A stretch of DNA of 64,000 bases from Humibacillus xanthopallidus (GTDB lineage: Bacteria; Actinomycetota; Actinomycetes; Actinomycetales; Dermatophilaceae). Positions 47,804 through 57,716 of the stretch are shown here, in pieces (positions within the stretch are counted from its first letter, which is position 1; every line of letters starts with the position of its first letter). The notes beneath the pieces were generated by a model that was not told where the DNA came from, ran no database searches, and saw only the letters and a program-made list of their open reading frames with translations. Made by a program: the position numbers and the translations under genes. The stretch covers positions 2,170,001-2,234,000 of the forward strand of contig NZ_VFQF01000001.1 in NCBI RefSeq assembly GCF_006717145.1. The letters are read 5' to 3'.

Positions 47804-47811
47804 GCATACAA
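47804..47811 (+). repeat. 8-bp target duplication of ISL3 element (right)
   Basis: GCATACAA, identical to 42262-42269. It lies 6 bp before the ATG of the methyltransferase gene. Confidence 0.85.
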
Positions 47812-47817
47812 TCGACC

Positions 47818-48600
47818 ATGGCAACAATGAGAGAGCGCGCCAGATGGGCTCGTCGACGATCAAAGCGATACGTGAACAACTTTGGCCTTGTGAGAGGACT
47901 CTGGTTCACTTTTCGCGACAGACCAAGAGCGACCGGCGAAGTCGAATTGGAATGGCCCGGGTACGCGCAGCCATTCCGGATCCGGTTTGGAGGCAGTGAT
48001 CTCCGCACATTCATTCACGTAATCGCAGAGAGGGGGTACGAGTTTCCGTTTGATTTGCAGCCGAAAGTAATTGTAGATGCTGGAGCAAATGTCGGTTTCT
48101 CTGCCGCGTACTTCGCGACTCGATATCCCGCTGCCTCGATAGTTGCCATGGAGCCAGACCCTGGAAATTTCAGACTTCTCTGCGCGAACACCTTCGGATA
48201 CGCACGTGTCTTGCCCATTCAGGCCGCCCTATGGGAACATCCCGGAACCGTGAACCTGGTAGACCCAGGCCAAGGTGCATGGGCATTTCGGGTGGAAGGG
48301 ATCGAGAGCTTCTCTCACTCTCAGCGCGACGGCATGAATTCCGTTCAAGCGATTGACATACCCACTCTTCTCACTACTTTCGGGCTCGAAACCATAGACC
48401 TCCTAAAACTGGATGTAGAGGGCGCAGAACGCGAAATCCTGTCCAGCGCGGAACCTTGGATTGATAAGGTATCGGCAATAGCTGTCGAACTTCACGACCG
48501 TTTTCAGCCCGGGTGCACCGACGCCTTCGAGAAAGCAACGGCCGCCTTCACTCAACGCACGACGAGGGGTGAAGACACCTTCGTGGCCCTGCCTTTCTAA
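47818..48600 (+). CDS. FkbM family methyltransferase
   Basis: This 260-residue SAM-dependent O-methyltransferase has the FkbM motif I VIVDAGANVGFSAAYFA (residues about 84-100), IVAMEPDPGNF, and LLKLDVEGAEREIL (about 195-208). Such enzymes methylate sugar hydroxyls in glycans. ATG 47818 or ATG 47827 may be used; no clear Shine-Dalgarno sequence precedes either, because the ISL3 element ends 14 bp upstream. Codon use is clearly less GC-rich than in the flanking operons, as in the two GT2 genes that follow, which suggests joint transfer. Confidence 0.88.
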   Translation: MATMRERARWARRRSKRYVNNFGLVRGLWFTFRDRPRATGEVELEWPGYAQPFRIRFGGSDLRTFIHVIAERGYEFPFDLQPKVIVDAGANVGFSAAYFATRYPAASIVAMEPDPGNFRLLCANTFGYARVLPIQAALWEHPGTVNLVDPGQGAWAFRVEGIESFSHSQRDGMNSVQAIDIPTLLTTFGLETIDLLKLDVEGAEREILSSAEPWIDKVSAIAVELHDRFQPGCTDAFEKATAAFTQRTTRGEDTFVALPF

Positions 48601-48603
48601 GGT

Positions 48604-49512
48604 TCAAGCGAGCCGTCGACTTCGGCTACCTTGACCAGAGGCAGAATCAGTGTGCACTGTTATTCCCATTACGCCAGTCAGAGCATTATGCAACCCCTTC
48701 ACGCGTAGCGCCATCAAGCGGCCTCGCTTATCGCCGCCGTGAAACGCGGCCCAAGCCATCTGCTTAGAGAAGCGTGCTAGCGATGCCACAAGAAGTTTGC
48801 GATGGCGAAGGTCCAGCGCCGAACGGACCGAGTTCCGGGTTTGATAGTAGGCGCGCCACTCAGAACCGCTGATTCCCGACGAGCCGCGGTGCAGTGCAGT
48901 CGACCTGACGGCATCCGAAATGAAGATTTGGCTACCTGCCCTTCCCATGCGCAGCGTAAAGTCTGCATCCTCAAACATCATAAAGAAGTCCGTCCGCGGT
49001 GGCCCTGCGTTCTTAATGACCTCTACCGGGAAGATGCCTCCATCAACGAGGGCCGCCTCCACAGGTTCCGCCGCCTCGCCACCCGGGGTGGTATATATCC
49101 CGGTCCAACGGAAGACAAACCCACGGTTAGAGAGGCTAGAAGCCGCAGGCAGTTTCGACAAGGTCGCAAGCCCCCTAGCAAGGGAGTCTGGCGCAACCGG
49201 TGAATCATCGTCCAAAATCCAAACCAAATCGGCTTGCCCCTGACCAAGGATGTCTATGAGACCGTAATGCAGTCCCCCACTGAACCCAAGATTCTGGCCA
49301 CTCGAAAGCAACTGCACGCCCTCCACGTTGGAGAGGTAACTGGAGCATTCGCGTTCTGGACTGTTATCCACCACTACAACTTGGCAAACAGCGGATGTCT
49401 GAGCCCGAACGGAATCCAGCGTCCTCAGGAGATCCTCGCGGCGCCGAAACGTCACAATCAGCGCAACAACTCGACGCTCCGTCACATCGTCGGTACCGTG
49501 ACTAATTTCCAA
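48604..49512 (-). CDS. glycosyltransferase family 2 (galactofuranosyl/rhamnosyl type)
   Basis: This 302-residue GT2 has VVALIVTFRRREDLLRTL, VVVVDNSPE, LGFSGGLHYGL, WILDDDSPV (DXD) and DFFMMFEDADFTLRM (catalytic acid block). The order matches GlfT2/WbbL-like enzymes that use activated furanose or rhamnose donors. TTG 49512 is chosen because AAGGGAGA stands five bases before it. A relative with the same architecture is at 49839. It converges on the FkbM gene with only 3 bp between stops. Confidence 0.85.
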   Translation of the reverse strand: MEISHGTDDVTERRVVALIVTFRRREDLLRTLDSVRAQTSAVCQVVVVDNSPERECSSYLSNVEGVQLLSSGQNLGFSGGLHYGLIDILGQGQADLVWILDDDSPVAPDSLARGLATLSKLPAASSLSNRGFVFRWTGIYTTPGGEAAEPVEAALVDGGIFPVEVIKNAGPPRTDFFMMFEDADFTLRMGRAGSQIFISDAVRSTALHRGSSGISGSEWRAYYQTRNSVRSALDLRHRKLLVASLARFSKQMAWAAFHGGDKRGRLMALRVKGLHNALTGVMGITVHTDSASGQGSRSRRLA

Positions 49513-49838
49513 CAGATTCTCCCTTAAGTAACGTCCAGAACTGTACTCGGCGGGTGGTCCGTACGCGACCCCACCCCTTAACACACTTGAGCGTCGCTCG
49601 GACTGGTTGCTGATAGCGGGCTCTACCTGGCACTCACGATCTGTCCCGTTCACGGCTCTTCGCATTTGAGCGGGCGCCCGGTAGCTGATGGAGTCCGTGG
49701 CCTCGATCTTGGTTTGTCACAATGCGATACCGGCGAGTGCATGATCATGAGCGAGTGTATGTCAGCGCGGCTCGGGCTGGCCGAAGGAAGGGAAGTGACT
49801 TGAAATCAGCGCCCGCCCGCTCAAATGCCGAGAGGGCT
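49513..49838. other. 326-bp gap without a recognised gene
   Basis: The open frames here have no recognisable product and look like continuations of the frames of the flanking genes. The promoter of the gene that starts at 49512 should be here. No repeat or IS remnant was noticed. Confidence 0.4.
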
Positions 49839-50795
49839 CTATTGGGGCGACCCGTCATGGTGTCTCTTGCGATTCTGGCCGGGATCGACGCGCCTCCCAT
49901 ACAGGCCAATCAGCCCGTGGACGGCCCCACGCGCCGGAAGGAACCACTCGGATATCCGACCTCCGCCCCGCGCGGTAGAAGCTCCGCCCTTGACTGCGCC
50001 CACTAAGCCGACGGCCACTGCGGTAAGAGTGCCACAGTAGCGGCGAGCGATAAGCACTGCGTTCCTTACGGAGTAATACCGCCGCCAGGGGGCGACATCC
50101 TTCACGGTTCTCGGCCGTGCTGCATCTTGACCAGTTCTTTGATGGAACATGCGTTCTTCCAACCACCATGATCCTTCAACATATAGGGAATAGCCAGCAT
50201 GACCGAGCCGCAAACCATGTTCAAGGTCGTCGAAGCCGAAGAATAGCCTCTCATCGAATACGCCGGCCTTGCGCAGTGCGTCGCATCGGAATAAAGGGAG
50301 TTGGCCTCCACCAATGTAGTTTACCAAGACCGGGCCACTCAAATCTTCGTCTGCGACGCGACGCGTGACCCCCCGGCGGAAATCGTACCTGGCGCCCACA
50401 AGACCAACCGCCGCCGTTTGTGCATCTAGTAGGTGTTGCTGCTGGCCGAACCGCCACAGCCTGTCGAGCATCTCCGAGGTCCGTGGCGGGTCATCGTCGT
50501 CAAACAACACCAACCAGTCGTCATCCTGAGCTCTCTCGAGGATGTGTCGCATGCCTAATGCGATCCCCCCTGCAGGACCACGATTGTCGCCAGCATCGAG
50601 ATAGAAAGCACCTACCGCTTCGGCCGCTCCCCGCGCGCTGGCATCGGAGCCGTTGTCCACCACCAAGAGATGGTCAACGGGTCGACTCTGCCCCGCGATC
50701 TTTGCAAGGGACATGGCGAGCGATTCCGGCCGGTGAAACGTCACGACAAGGCCCCAGAGTCTCGGCCCGCGCTCGCTGATAATAGGGTCACTCAT
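49839..50795 (-). CDS. glycosyltransferase family 2 (galactofuranosyl/rhamnosyl type)
   Basis: In this 318-residue GT2 WGLVVTFHRPESLAMSL, LLVVDNGSDAS, NRGPAGGIALGMRHIL, LVLFDDDDPP (DXD) and RLFFGFDDLEHGLRLGHAGY follow the same order as in the gene at 48604. ATG 50795 has GGGGAC just before it; GTG 50831 is an alternative. It reads away from the decayed gene at 50862, which would have been its upstream operon neighbour. Confidence 0.85.
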   Translation of the reverse strand: MSDPIISERGPRLWGLVVTFHRPESLAMSLAKIAGQSRPVDHLLVVDNGSDASARGAAEAVGAFYLDAGDNRGPAGGIALGMRHILERAQDDDWLVLFDDDDPPRTSEMLDRLWRFGQQQHLLDAQTAAVGLVGARYDFRRGVTRRVADEDLSGPVLVNYIGGGQLPLFRCDALRKAGVFDERLFFGFDDLEHGLRLGHAGYSLYVEGSWWLEERMFHQRTGQDAARPRTVKDVAPWRRYYSVRNAVLIARRYCGTLTAVAVGLVGAVKGGASTARGGGRISEWFLPARGAVHGLIGLYGRRVDPGQNRKRHHDGSPQ

Positions 50796-50861
50796 CGTCC
50801 CCAGGACCCACCGACGCTCAGCGGTGACCATCGCGAAGGACCACGGCCAGGCGCATAACCG

Positions 50862-51608
50862 GGGAAGATTGAAGCCTGTCTGCGGCGCAGATACTCGCGA
50901 TGAGTTGCGCGCTCGATCAGGCGCAAATGCTCGAAGTCGCCAGGCAGGCTATTCCGACGCGCGAAGCCACTTGCAAACTTGAACGCCAACCTGTTTCGGG
51001 CTTGCCGGCGACAGCTGAACCTGCGACGACTCGCTGATCCACCGTTAGACCGGTACGTAGCAGAAAGGAACACTCTGTCGTCGCTGCTCATTGTTGGCAC
51101 GTCGACGCTGAGTGTCGTCCGCTCGTTGCCATCTGGCAGGGCTTCTTGAAACATCGTGGGCACACGCTCCGGGTTCGCCATCGCTCCCGGGTGTAGAGCC
51201 AGCGCAGGCGGCGAAGCCAGGGACTTCCTTGAAACTCGAAGACTTTGACCGATTGGCAGTGCCTTTCTGGAATGGGATGTGCGAGGGTCAACATTCGCCT
51301 GCCCCACCGCATCCGCCCAAGTCACAGCGGCGGGGTCGAGGGTCGCAAGGACGTTCGCCGCGATGACGACACTCATACTTTGCGGGAGGATGACGGCCAT
51401 ATCATCCCCCCGGTCTCGGAGCTCTGGAAGAGCCTTGATGGCGAATTTCGGTTTGAAACCACAAACTGTTGTCCAAGCTGTCGAGGTAGTCGCAGTAGTA
51501 CTGACGGTCTAAGCGTGGATGAACGGAGAAGCTGACCTGCCCGCCCTCGCGTCCACGTGCTGTACTTTCTGATGCGGGCATCGCCGCTGCGACCAACACC
51601 GTCATCAC
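50862..51608 (-). pseudogene. decayed glycosyltransferase-like gene
   Basis: Coding-looking pieces in three minus-strand frames follow one another in order. DRQYYCDYLDSLDNSLWFQT and EIRHQ come first (51400-51530), then AVILPQSMSVVIAANVLATL, DPAAVTWADAVGQ (about 51300-51400), KVFEFQGSPWLRRLRWLYTR (about 51190-51250), and FEHLRLIERATHREYLRRRQ (about 50870-50930). The last block resembles the late part of an unusual glycosyltransferase group. The start at 51608 overlaps the PglC-like gene's stop, so it was once part of that operon. Several frameshifts and a lost 3' end make a working protein unlikely. Confidence 0.5.
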
Positions 51609-52240
51609 GCATCCCCTACTCCGCCGGAGCGGGCACCCGTGAAGCGACTCATCGTCACTTCGCCGGTGCCGCTAATGCCACGACGGGCGAGCACAGACGC
51701 GACCGTCTGAGCCAAGATCTTCAAGTCCAGTGCCAGGCTGGTCCGGTCGACGTAGTCGACGTCGAGCGCAAGCCTTTCATCCCAGCCGAGTGTGTTGCGA
51801 CCTGAGACCTGGGCGAGGCCAGTGACGCCCGGGCGCACTTCGTGACGGCGCGACTGCTCGGGGCTGTAGAGCGGGAGGTACTCGACTAGCAGCGGCCGCG
51901 GCCCCACAAGGCTCATGTCGCCACGCAGCACGTTCCACAGGGTCGGCAGCTCGTCGAGACTCGTGGAGCGCAGGAAGCGCCCAGCGCCAGTGAGGCGTTC
52001 AGCGTCCGTTACGTGAGTGGCGTCGATATGGCGCATCGTCCGGAACTTCACCAGTTCGAACACCACACCATCCTTGCCCGGACGCTGCTGGCGGAAGAGC
52101 ACGGGCCGGCCGTGGGCAGCCAGCACGACACCGGCGGTCACGAGCTGCACAGGCGCGCTGACGACGAGGCCGACCGCGCTCACGGCGACGTCGAGGGCAC
52201 GCTTGGCGGCGTCGTAGCGACGCCGCTCAGGCCGTCGCAC
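51605..52240 (-). CDS. short bacterial sugar transferase (PglC-like)
   Basis: This 211-residue monotopic phosphoglycosyl transferase has one N-terminal re-entrant hydrophobic segment (VAVSAVGLVVSAPVQLVTAG). The domain motifs are PVLFRQQRPGKDG, FELVKFRTM, STSLDELPTLWNVLRGDMSL, VGPRPL and RPGVTGLAQVSGRN. It lacks the four N-terminal membrane helices of the relative at 19448. Enzymes of this size often transfer amino-deoxy sugars such as diNAcBac to undecaprenyl phosphate. It overlaps the aminotransferase by 14 nt, which fits that role. Confidence 0.9.
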   Translation of the reverse strand: MRRPERRRYDAAKRALDVAVSAVGLVVSAPVQLVTAGVVLAAHGRPVLFRQQRPGKDGVVFELVKFRTMRHIDATHVTDAERLTGAGRFLRSTSLDELPTLWNVLRGDMSLVGPRPLLVEYLPLYSPEQSRRHEVRPGVTGLAQVSGRNTLGWDERLALDVDYVDRTSLALDLKILAQTVASVLARRGISGTGEVTMSRFTGARSGGVGDA

Positions 52241-53384
52241 GCAGGCCCCTCAAGAACGAGGTGACGGCCAAGTTGATTCGCGCGAACTCCTCGTCGCCGA
52301 GCACCGACCCGCTCGGCAGCGATAGACCGGCGGCGAAGAGCCGCTCACTCGTGCCGTTCACCACTGTGCGGGCATCTGCAAAGACCGGCTGCAGATGCAT
52401 CGGCTTCCACAGCGGGCGGGCCTCGATGTCGTCGTCAGCGAGCGCCAGGCGGAGGTCCTCGCTCGTGAAGCCGGCCTCAGCCGGGTCGATGAGCACTGAG
52501 GTCAGCCAGAAGTTGTCGCGGGTGCGGCCGCCATCGACACCCGACGGCTCGCCGAAGACCGTTACGCCTGCGACATCGGCAAAGAGCTCGCGATACCAAT
52601 ACCGGTGCTGCCTCCGCCGCTCGATCATTCCGTCCAGCCGCGCCAGCTGCGGCCGCCCGAGGGCAGCGAGGATGTTGGAAAGCCGGTAGTTGTAGCCGAT
52701 GTCGACGTGCTCGTAGTGCACGACCGGCTGGCGCGCTTGGGTCGCGAGGTAGCGCACCCGCTCGGCGATCGCAGCGTCGTCCGTGAGCACCGCGCCCCCA
52801 CCCGACGTCGTCATGATCTTGTTGCCGTTGAACGACACCGCTGCCGCGAGTCCGTATGCCGCAGAGGACAGTCCGTCACGCACCGCACCGAGCGACTCGG
52901 CTGCGTCCGACAGGACCGGCACGTTGTACTCCGCGGCCACAGTGCCGATCCGCGCATGGTCAACGACCTTGCCCAGCAGGTCGACAGGCACGACGGCCCT
53001 GACCGGCCGCCCGCCGGTCACCTTGTCGGAGAACGCCTTGGCGAGCAGAACGGGATCCATGTTTCCGGACTCGTCGCAGTCGACGAGCACGGGCTCGGCG
53101 CCGGTGTAGGTGATCGCGTTGATCGTGGCGGCGAAGGTCATCGTCGAGGTCGCCACGAGGTCGCCCGGGCCGACGCCCAGCACGAGCAGCCCGAGGTGCA
53201 ACGCCGCCGTGCCCGACGAGAGCGCCACAGCGTGACGTCGCCCGCAGTAGGCCGCGAGCTCGGCCTCGAAGGCGTCGACCTCGGGACCGAGGGGCGCGAC
53301 CCACCCGGAGCGGATGGCGCGCACGAGCGCCAGCTCCTCGGCGTCGGTCACGTCAGGAGACGAGAGAAAGATGCGCCCGCTCAC
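52227..53384 (-). CDS. DegT/DnrJ/EryC1 sugar aminotransferase (PglE/LegC-like)
   Basis: It transfers an amino group to a 4-keto sugar nucleotide with PLP. The 385-residue protein has [48 protein letters not shown] (PLP-binding Asp) and the Schiff-base Lys in [15 protein letters not shown] near residue 180. [17 protein letters not shown] is the family C-terminal block. GTG 53384 overlaps the dehydrogenase stop as GTGA; the longer frame above it is the shadow of that gene. Together with the dehydratase at 54670 it would make a UDP-4-amino-4,6-dideoxy sugar (inference). Confidence 0.9.
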   Translation of the reverse strand: MSGRIFLSSPDVTDAEELALVRAIRSGWVAPLGPEVDAFEAELAAYCGRRHAVALSSGTAALHLGLLVLGVGPGDLVATSTMTFAATINAITYTGAEPVLVDCDESGNMDPVLLAKAFSDKVTGGRPVRAVVPVDLLGKVVDHARIGTVAAEYNVPVLSDAAESLGAVRDGLSSAAYGLAAAVSFNGNKIMTTSGGGAVLTDDAAIAERVRYLATQARQPVVHYEHVDIGYNYRLSNILAALGRPQLARLDGMIERRRQHRYWYRELFADVAGVTVFGEPSGVDGGRTRDNFWLTSVLIDPAEAGFTSEDLRLALADDDIEARPLWKPMHLQPVFADARTVVNGTSERLFAAGLSLPSGSVLGDEEFARINLAVTSFLRGLRATA

Positions 53385-54676
53385 AGCCGCAGGTCCGAGT
53401 CCGACTTGGCGAGGACATATTTGAGGTCGTAGAGCACGTGGGCCCCGGGCGCGCCGAACGACCGGATGCGCTCTGCGCCCATCTCGACAAACTGCCGGTG
53501 GGCCACGGCGAGGATGACGGCGGCATACGCGCCCTGGCGTGGCTCTGTCACGAGGTCGACGCCGTACTGCGCGAAGGCCTCCTCGGGGTCGGCCCACGGG
53601 TCGAGCACGTCGACCTCGACGTCGTACTCCGCGAGCTCCTCGAGAATGTCGACGACGCGAGAGTTGCGCAGGTCGGGGGTGTTCTCCTTGAAGGTCAGAC
53701 CGAGCAGGAGCACCCGGGCGCCCTGAACCTGGATGCCTTGCTTCGTCATCCGCTTGACGAGCTGCGAGGCGACGTAGGCGCCCATGCCGTCGTTGAGTCG
53801 ACGCCCGGCGAGGATCACCTCGGGGTGGTAGCCGACCGCCTGGGCCTTGTGCGTGAGGTAGTAGGGATCGACCCCGATGCAGTGCCCGCCGACGAGGCCG
53901 GGTCGGAAGCCGAGGAAGTTCCACTTCGAGCCCGCCGCGAGCAGCACGTCCTCAGTGTCGATGCCGAGACGGTTGAAGAGCATGGCGAGCTCGTTGATGA
54001 GCGCGATGTTGACGTCGCGTTGGGTGTTCTCGATGACCTTCGCGGCCTCCGCCACCCGGATCGACGGCGCTCGGTGGGTGCCCGCCGTGACGATGGTGCG
54101 ATAGAGCGAGTCGACGAAATCGGCCGCCTCAGGTGTGGAGCCCGACGTCACCTTGACGATGTTGTGAACCCGACGCTCGCGATCGCCGGGGTTGATCCGC
54201 TCTGGGCTGTAGCCGACAAAGAAGTCGCGGTTGAGGAGGAGCCCCGAAATCTCCTCGAGCACGGGCACGCAGCGCTCCTCCGTCGCCCCGGGATAGACCG
54301 TCGACTCGTACACGACGACGTCACCTGGCCGAAGAGTCGCCGCGATCGCCCTCGTCGCCGACAGGACCGGCGACAGATCAGGCTGGTTGGACGCGTCGAT
54401 GGGCGTCGGTGTCGTCACGATGTAGACGTTGGCGCCCGCTAGGTCGGCCTCGTCGGCGCTAAAACGCAGCCGTGATGCCGAGCCAAGCTCCTCGTCACCG
54501 ACCTCGAGGGTGTGGTCGTGTCCGCCCCGCAGCTCCTTGATCCGCCGCCCGTCGATGTCGTAGCCCAGCACATCGAGCTGCTTGCCGAACTCCACGGCCA
54601 GGGGAAGGCCGACATAGCCCAGACCCACAACTGCAAGGCGAACGCCGTGCGGCAGGCCCGGCAGTGCCGTCACCAC
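53381..54676 (-). CDS. nucleotide-sugar 6-dehydrogenase (WbpA/TviB-like)
   Basis: This 431-residue protein has [55 protein letters not shown] and the catalytic Cys in [36 protein letters not shown] is the C-terminal UDP-binding domain. The ERINPGD and TPTPID wording fits the UDP-HexNAc dehydrogenase group rather than UDP-glucose dehydrogenase at 10352. GTG 54676 overlaps the dehydratase stop by 7 nt. It may feed a HexNAc uronic acid to the polymer. Confidence 0.9.
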   Translation of the reverse strand: MVTALPGLPHGVRLAVVGLGYVGLPLAVEFGKQLDVLGYDIDGRRIKELRGGHDHTLEVGDEELGSASRLRFSADEADLAGANVYIVTTPTPIDASNQPDLSPVLSATRAIAATLRPGDVVVYESTVYPGATEERCVPVLEEISGLLLNRDFFVGYSPERINPGDRERRVHNIVKVTSGSTPEAADFVDSLYRTIVTAGTHRAPSIRVAEAAKVIENTQRDVNIALINELAMLFNRLGIDTEDVLLAAGSKWNFLGFRPGLVGGHCIGVDPYYLTHKAQAVGYHPEVILAGRRLNDGMGAYVASQLVKRMTKQGIQVQGARVLLLGLTFKENTPDLRNSRVVDILEELAEYDVEVDVLDPWADPEEAFAQYGVDLVTEPRQGAYAAVILAVAHRQFVEMGAERIRSFGAPGAHVLYDLKYVLAKSDSDLRL

Positions 54677-56505
54677 GACGATGCCATCGGCGTCGAGTCC
54701 GCGGGCTGCTTCAACGACGACGGACGCCTCAGCAGGCGAACGAGACTGGGCACATCGGCGTCCTCGACGAGGACCTCGCGGGGCTCGAGGTGGGGCACCG
54801 ACACCTGGGTGATGAGAGGGTGGCTGCTCGGCGCGCCCTTCTCGGCGTCGCTGAGCAGCACCTCGTGCAGCTTCTCTCCCTGACGCAGGCCTGCGAACTC
54901 GATCTCGATGTCCTTGTCCGACTCGTCGATGAGCCGCCGCGCGACGTCGACGATGCGCACCGGCTCGCCCATGTCGAGAACGAGCACGTCACCGGGGCGG
55001 CCGATGGCCCCCGCCTGAAGCACGAGCTCGCAGGCCTCGGGGATGGTCATGAAGTAGCGCGTCACCTCGGGGTGGGTGACCGTCACCGGCCCGCCCCGCT
55101 CGATCTGAGCACGGAAGGTGTCGAGCACCGAACCGCGCGAGCCGAGCACGTTGCCGAAGCGGACAGAGAGATAGGGCAGGCCGGTCTCGGCGGCGTACCA
55201 GGCGGTGAGCCGCTCGGCCAGCCGCTTCGTCTGCCCGAGGACGCTCGTCGGGTCGGCGGCCTTGTCGGTGGAGATGTTGACGAAGTGGCGCACGCCGCTC
55301 TCGTGCGCGCAGCGCAGCACGTTGACGGAGCCGAGCACGTTCGTCTTCCACCCCTCCTCGGGGTGGCGCTCGAGCATCGGCAGGTGCTTGAGGGCGGCCG
55401 CGTGGAAGACGACGTCGGGCCGGTGCTTCTCGAAGACCTTGGTCAGGGCGGCGTGATCGCGGATGTCGCATAGCACGAGGTCGTCGCTGTCGAGCAGGCC
55501 AGAGCCGTCGAGGGTGAGCTGCACGGCGTGGAGCGCCGACTCGTCCCGGTCGAGCAGCACGAGCCTGGCCGGCCCGAGGGCGCTCACCTGCCGCGAGAGC
55601 TCGGAGCCGATCGATCCGCCGGCCCCCGTGACGAGCACGACCTTGCCAGCGACGTAGTCGGAGATCTCCGAGAGGTCCGACTCGATCGGCCGGCGGCCGA
55701 GGAGGTCGGCGACGTTGAACTCGCGCAGCTGGTCGAGCTCGACGCGACCCGCGATCATCTCGCGCACCGGCGGCACGACGATGAGGTCGAGACCGGCGCT
55801 CTTGCACCGTTCAGAGAGTGCCTGGAGCAGCTGGGGCGTGGCCTGCGTGACAGCGAGGATGACGATCTCGGCCCCCGTCGAGCGGGCCACGTGGACGACG
55901 TCGTCACCCCGGCCGCGCACGCGCTGGCCGCGCACCCGGAGGTAGCGCTTGGCCGGGTCGTCGTCGATGTAGCCGACGATGGAATAGGGCGGGTGCTCTG
56001 CGATCTCGACAAGGCGCGCCACCTGGTGCCCGGCGTCGCCGACTCCATAGATGAGGGCCGGCTTCGCCGTGGGGCTCACGCCGCCATTCCGATTGCGACG
56101 GCCCGTGCCGACGGTCGCCCGAAAGACCCAGCGACCGGCCGCCATGACGAGAAATGCCAAGGCCGGCATGGCGATGACGAGCCCGCGGGAAAACACCGGC
56201 TGGGTGACGCTGAAGAAGACGCCGAGAGCAACGGCGATGCCGAGCACGATCGAGCCGAGCAGGGTCACCTCGTCATAGCTGCCGATGCGGCTGCGGCCGA
56301 GATAGAGGTGGAAGCGGAATCCGGCGATCACCTGGAGCACGATGGCGGCGGCCAGATAGGCCAGCGCGCCCTGCCACACCCGGTCGGAGAGCTCCAGGTC
56401 GAAGCGCACGAGCACGAAGGCGGCGAAGGAGAGCGCCCACGCCAGCACGTCCCAGCCCACCATGACGGAGCGCTTGAGATTCACCGACGACCTGACGAAC
56501 TGCAT
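54670..56505 (-). CDS. membrane-bound UDP-sugar 4,6-dehydratase (PglF/WbpM/CapD-like)
   Basis: This 611-residue protein has four N-terminal membrane segments (up to about residue 130), a CoA/NAD-like domain ([17 protein letters not shown]) and a C-terminal SDR. The SDR shows [17 protein letters not shown] near 290, [18 protein letters not shown], the catalytic [19 protein letters not shown] near 410 and [13 protein letters not shown] Leu stands at the position that is Met in PglF and Tyr in other SDRs. ATG 56505 has AGGGGGAG two to three bases upstream. It begins the Pgl-like run 56505-51605. Confidence 0.92.
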   Translation of the reverse strand: MQFVRSSVNLKRSVMVGWDVLAWALSFAAFVLVRFDLELSDRVWQGALAYLAAAIVLQVIAGFRFHLYLGRSRIGSYDEVTLLGSIVLGIAVALGVFFSVTQPVFSRGLVIAMPALAFLVMAAGRWVFRATVGTGRRNRNGGVSPTAKPALIYGVGDAGHQVARLVEIAEHPPYSIVGYIDDDPAKRYLRVRGQRVRGRGDDVVHVARSTGAEIVILAVTQATPQLLQALSERCKSAGLDLIVVPPVREMIAGRVELDQLREFNVADLLGRRPIESDLSEISDYVAGKVVLVTGAGGSIGSELSRQVSALGPARLVLLDRDESALHAVQLTLDGSGLLDSDDLVLCDIRDHAALTKVFEKHRPDVVFHAAALKHLPMLERHPEEGWKTNVLGSVNVLRCAHESGVRHFVNISTDKAADPTSVLGQTKRLAERLTAWYAAETGLPYLSVRFGNVLGSRGSVLDTFRAQIERGGPVTVTHPEVTRYFMTIPEACELVLQAGAIGRPGDVLVLDMGEPVRIVDVARRLIDESDKDIEIEFAGLRQGEKLHEVLLSDAEKGAPSSHPLITQVSVPHLEPREVLVEDADVPSLVRLLRRPSSLKQPADSTPMASSW

Positions 56506-56705
56506 TTCTCCCCCTGACCGATGCCCACCCCGCCCACGCATACTAGGACAACTTTCAAGGCGTCTCAGACGAATGTCGAAATGCGGGACCATCCCATTCC
56601 GATCGATTCAACGAGCGGATGGCGAGCGGGTTACGGGCGAGAATTCGGGCAATTCTTCTCCACCAAGGGAGGATTGACAGAAGGCATGCTGCACCGATAG
56701 AGGGC
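56506..56705. other. 200-bp gap between the dehydratase and the PD40 gene
   Basis: No gene was recognised. The promoter of the dehydratase operon is expected here; no clear -35/-10 pair was seen. Confidence 0.35.
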
Positions 56706-57716
56706 CTACGGCGCGGGGTACTCGTTGCTCCCCGGCTGGCCCTTTGTCAGCTCCACGACGGACGACCCGTCGAGTGCCACGCGATAGATGGAGAACGCGA
56801 GCCGCCCCGGCGCGATGCGGTGGGTCAGCACCGACCGCCCGTCGGGCAGCCACTCGGGCCGGCTCGTGATGCCGTTGTCGCCGAGCAGCCGTTTGGCGCC
56901 CGAGCCGTCGGCCGCGGCGACGCGGATGTCCCACACCCCGACTCCCGCTCCCCCGAAGGCCGTCAGCCATGCGAGCCGGCTCCCGTCGGGCGACACGACC
57001 GGGTCGTGGTCGCGCAGGCTGTCGTTCGTCAGGCGCGTCTCCTTCGAGCCGTCGCGCGCCACGCGGTAGATCTCGTAGTTGGTCTCGGTGCAGATCGCCT
57101 GGGCGCAGCCGACGAAGACGATCTGGCTGCCGTCGGGCGTGAAGGCCGGGTCGAGGTTGGTCCCCGGCCGGTTCGTCACGGCCTTCGGCGCCTGCCCGAG
57201 CTGGTCGGTGAGGAAGATCTGGGGGCTGATCCGGCTCCCGCCGAACAGCACGAGCGACGTGCCGTCGGGCGACCACTCGGCATGCCCCTGCTGGTACCAC
57301 CCGTCGAGTCCAGCTGGCCGCAGCTGCCGCGCGCCCGTGCCGTCGGCGGCGACGGCCCAGATGCTCACCTTCGACTGGTCGAGGTCGTGCACCCCCTTCG
57401 GGGTGCGGTGGAAGAGGATCGTGCGCCGGTCGGGTGAGATCCGCGGTGACCAGGAGTCGTATGCCGGGTCGTTCGTCAGGCGCTTGGCCGCCCCTCCCGC
57501 GAGGGGCATCGTGAAGAGCTCGAAGTTGCCGGTGCGGTCGGAGTCGAAGGCGAAGGTCGTCGACGGGAGAGCCGTGGCGACGGGCAGGGAGCTCGGAGCC
57601 TTCCACCCGGACGGCAGTTGGCTGACCGGTGGTGCGACGAACTGGGCGATCGTGACCGCACCGGCAACCACCGCTGCGGCGATCGCGAGCATCACGACGA
57701 CCCACCTCCTCCTCAT
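56706..57716 (-). CDS. membrane-anchored PD40/TolB-like beta-propeller protein
   Basis: The 336-residue protein starts MRRRWVVVMLAIAAAVVAGA, an uncleaved anchor or signal peptide, followed by repeats of TolB/PD40 type. They include FAFDSDRTGNFELFTMPLAG, SPRISPDRRTILFHR, AEWSPDGTSLVLFGG, PAFTPDGSQIVFVG and PVVSPDGSRLAWL, about five or six blades. No catalytic motif was seen; the role may be binding or sensing of glycan outside the cell (inference). ATG 57716 overlaps the stop of the GT4 gene upstream (ATGA). A second PD40 protein is at 63544, at the other end of the same operon. Confidence 0.85.
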   Translation of the reverse strand: MRRRWVVVMLAIAAAVVAGAVTIAQFVAPPVSQLPSGWKAPSSLPVATALPSTTFAFDSDRTGNFELFTMPLAGGAAKRLTNDPAYDSWSPRISPDRRTILFHRTPKGVHDLDQSKVSIWAVAADGTGARQLRPAGLDGWYQQGHAEWSPDGTSLVLFGGSRISPQIFLTDQLGQAPKAVTNRPGTNLDPAFTPDGSQIVFVGCAQAICTETNYEIYRVARDGSKETRLTNDSLRDHDPVVSPDGSRLAWLTAFGGAGVGVWDIRVAAADGSGAKRLLGDNGITSRPEWLPDGRSVLTHRIAPGRLAFSIYRVALDGSSVVELTKGQPGSNEYPAP

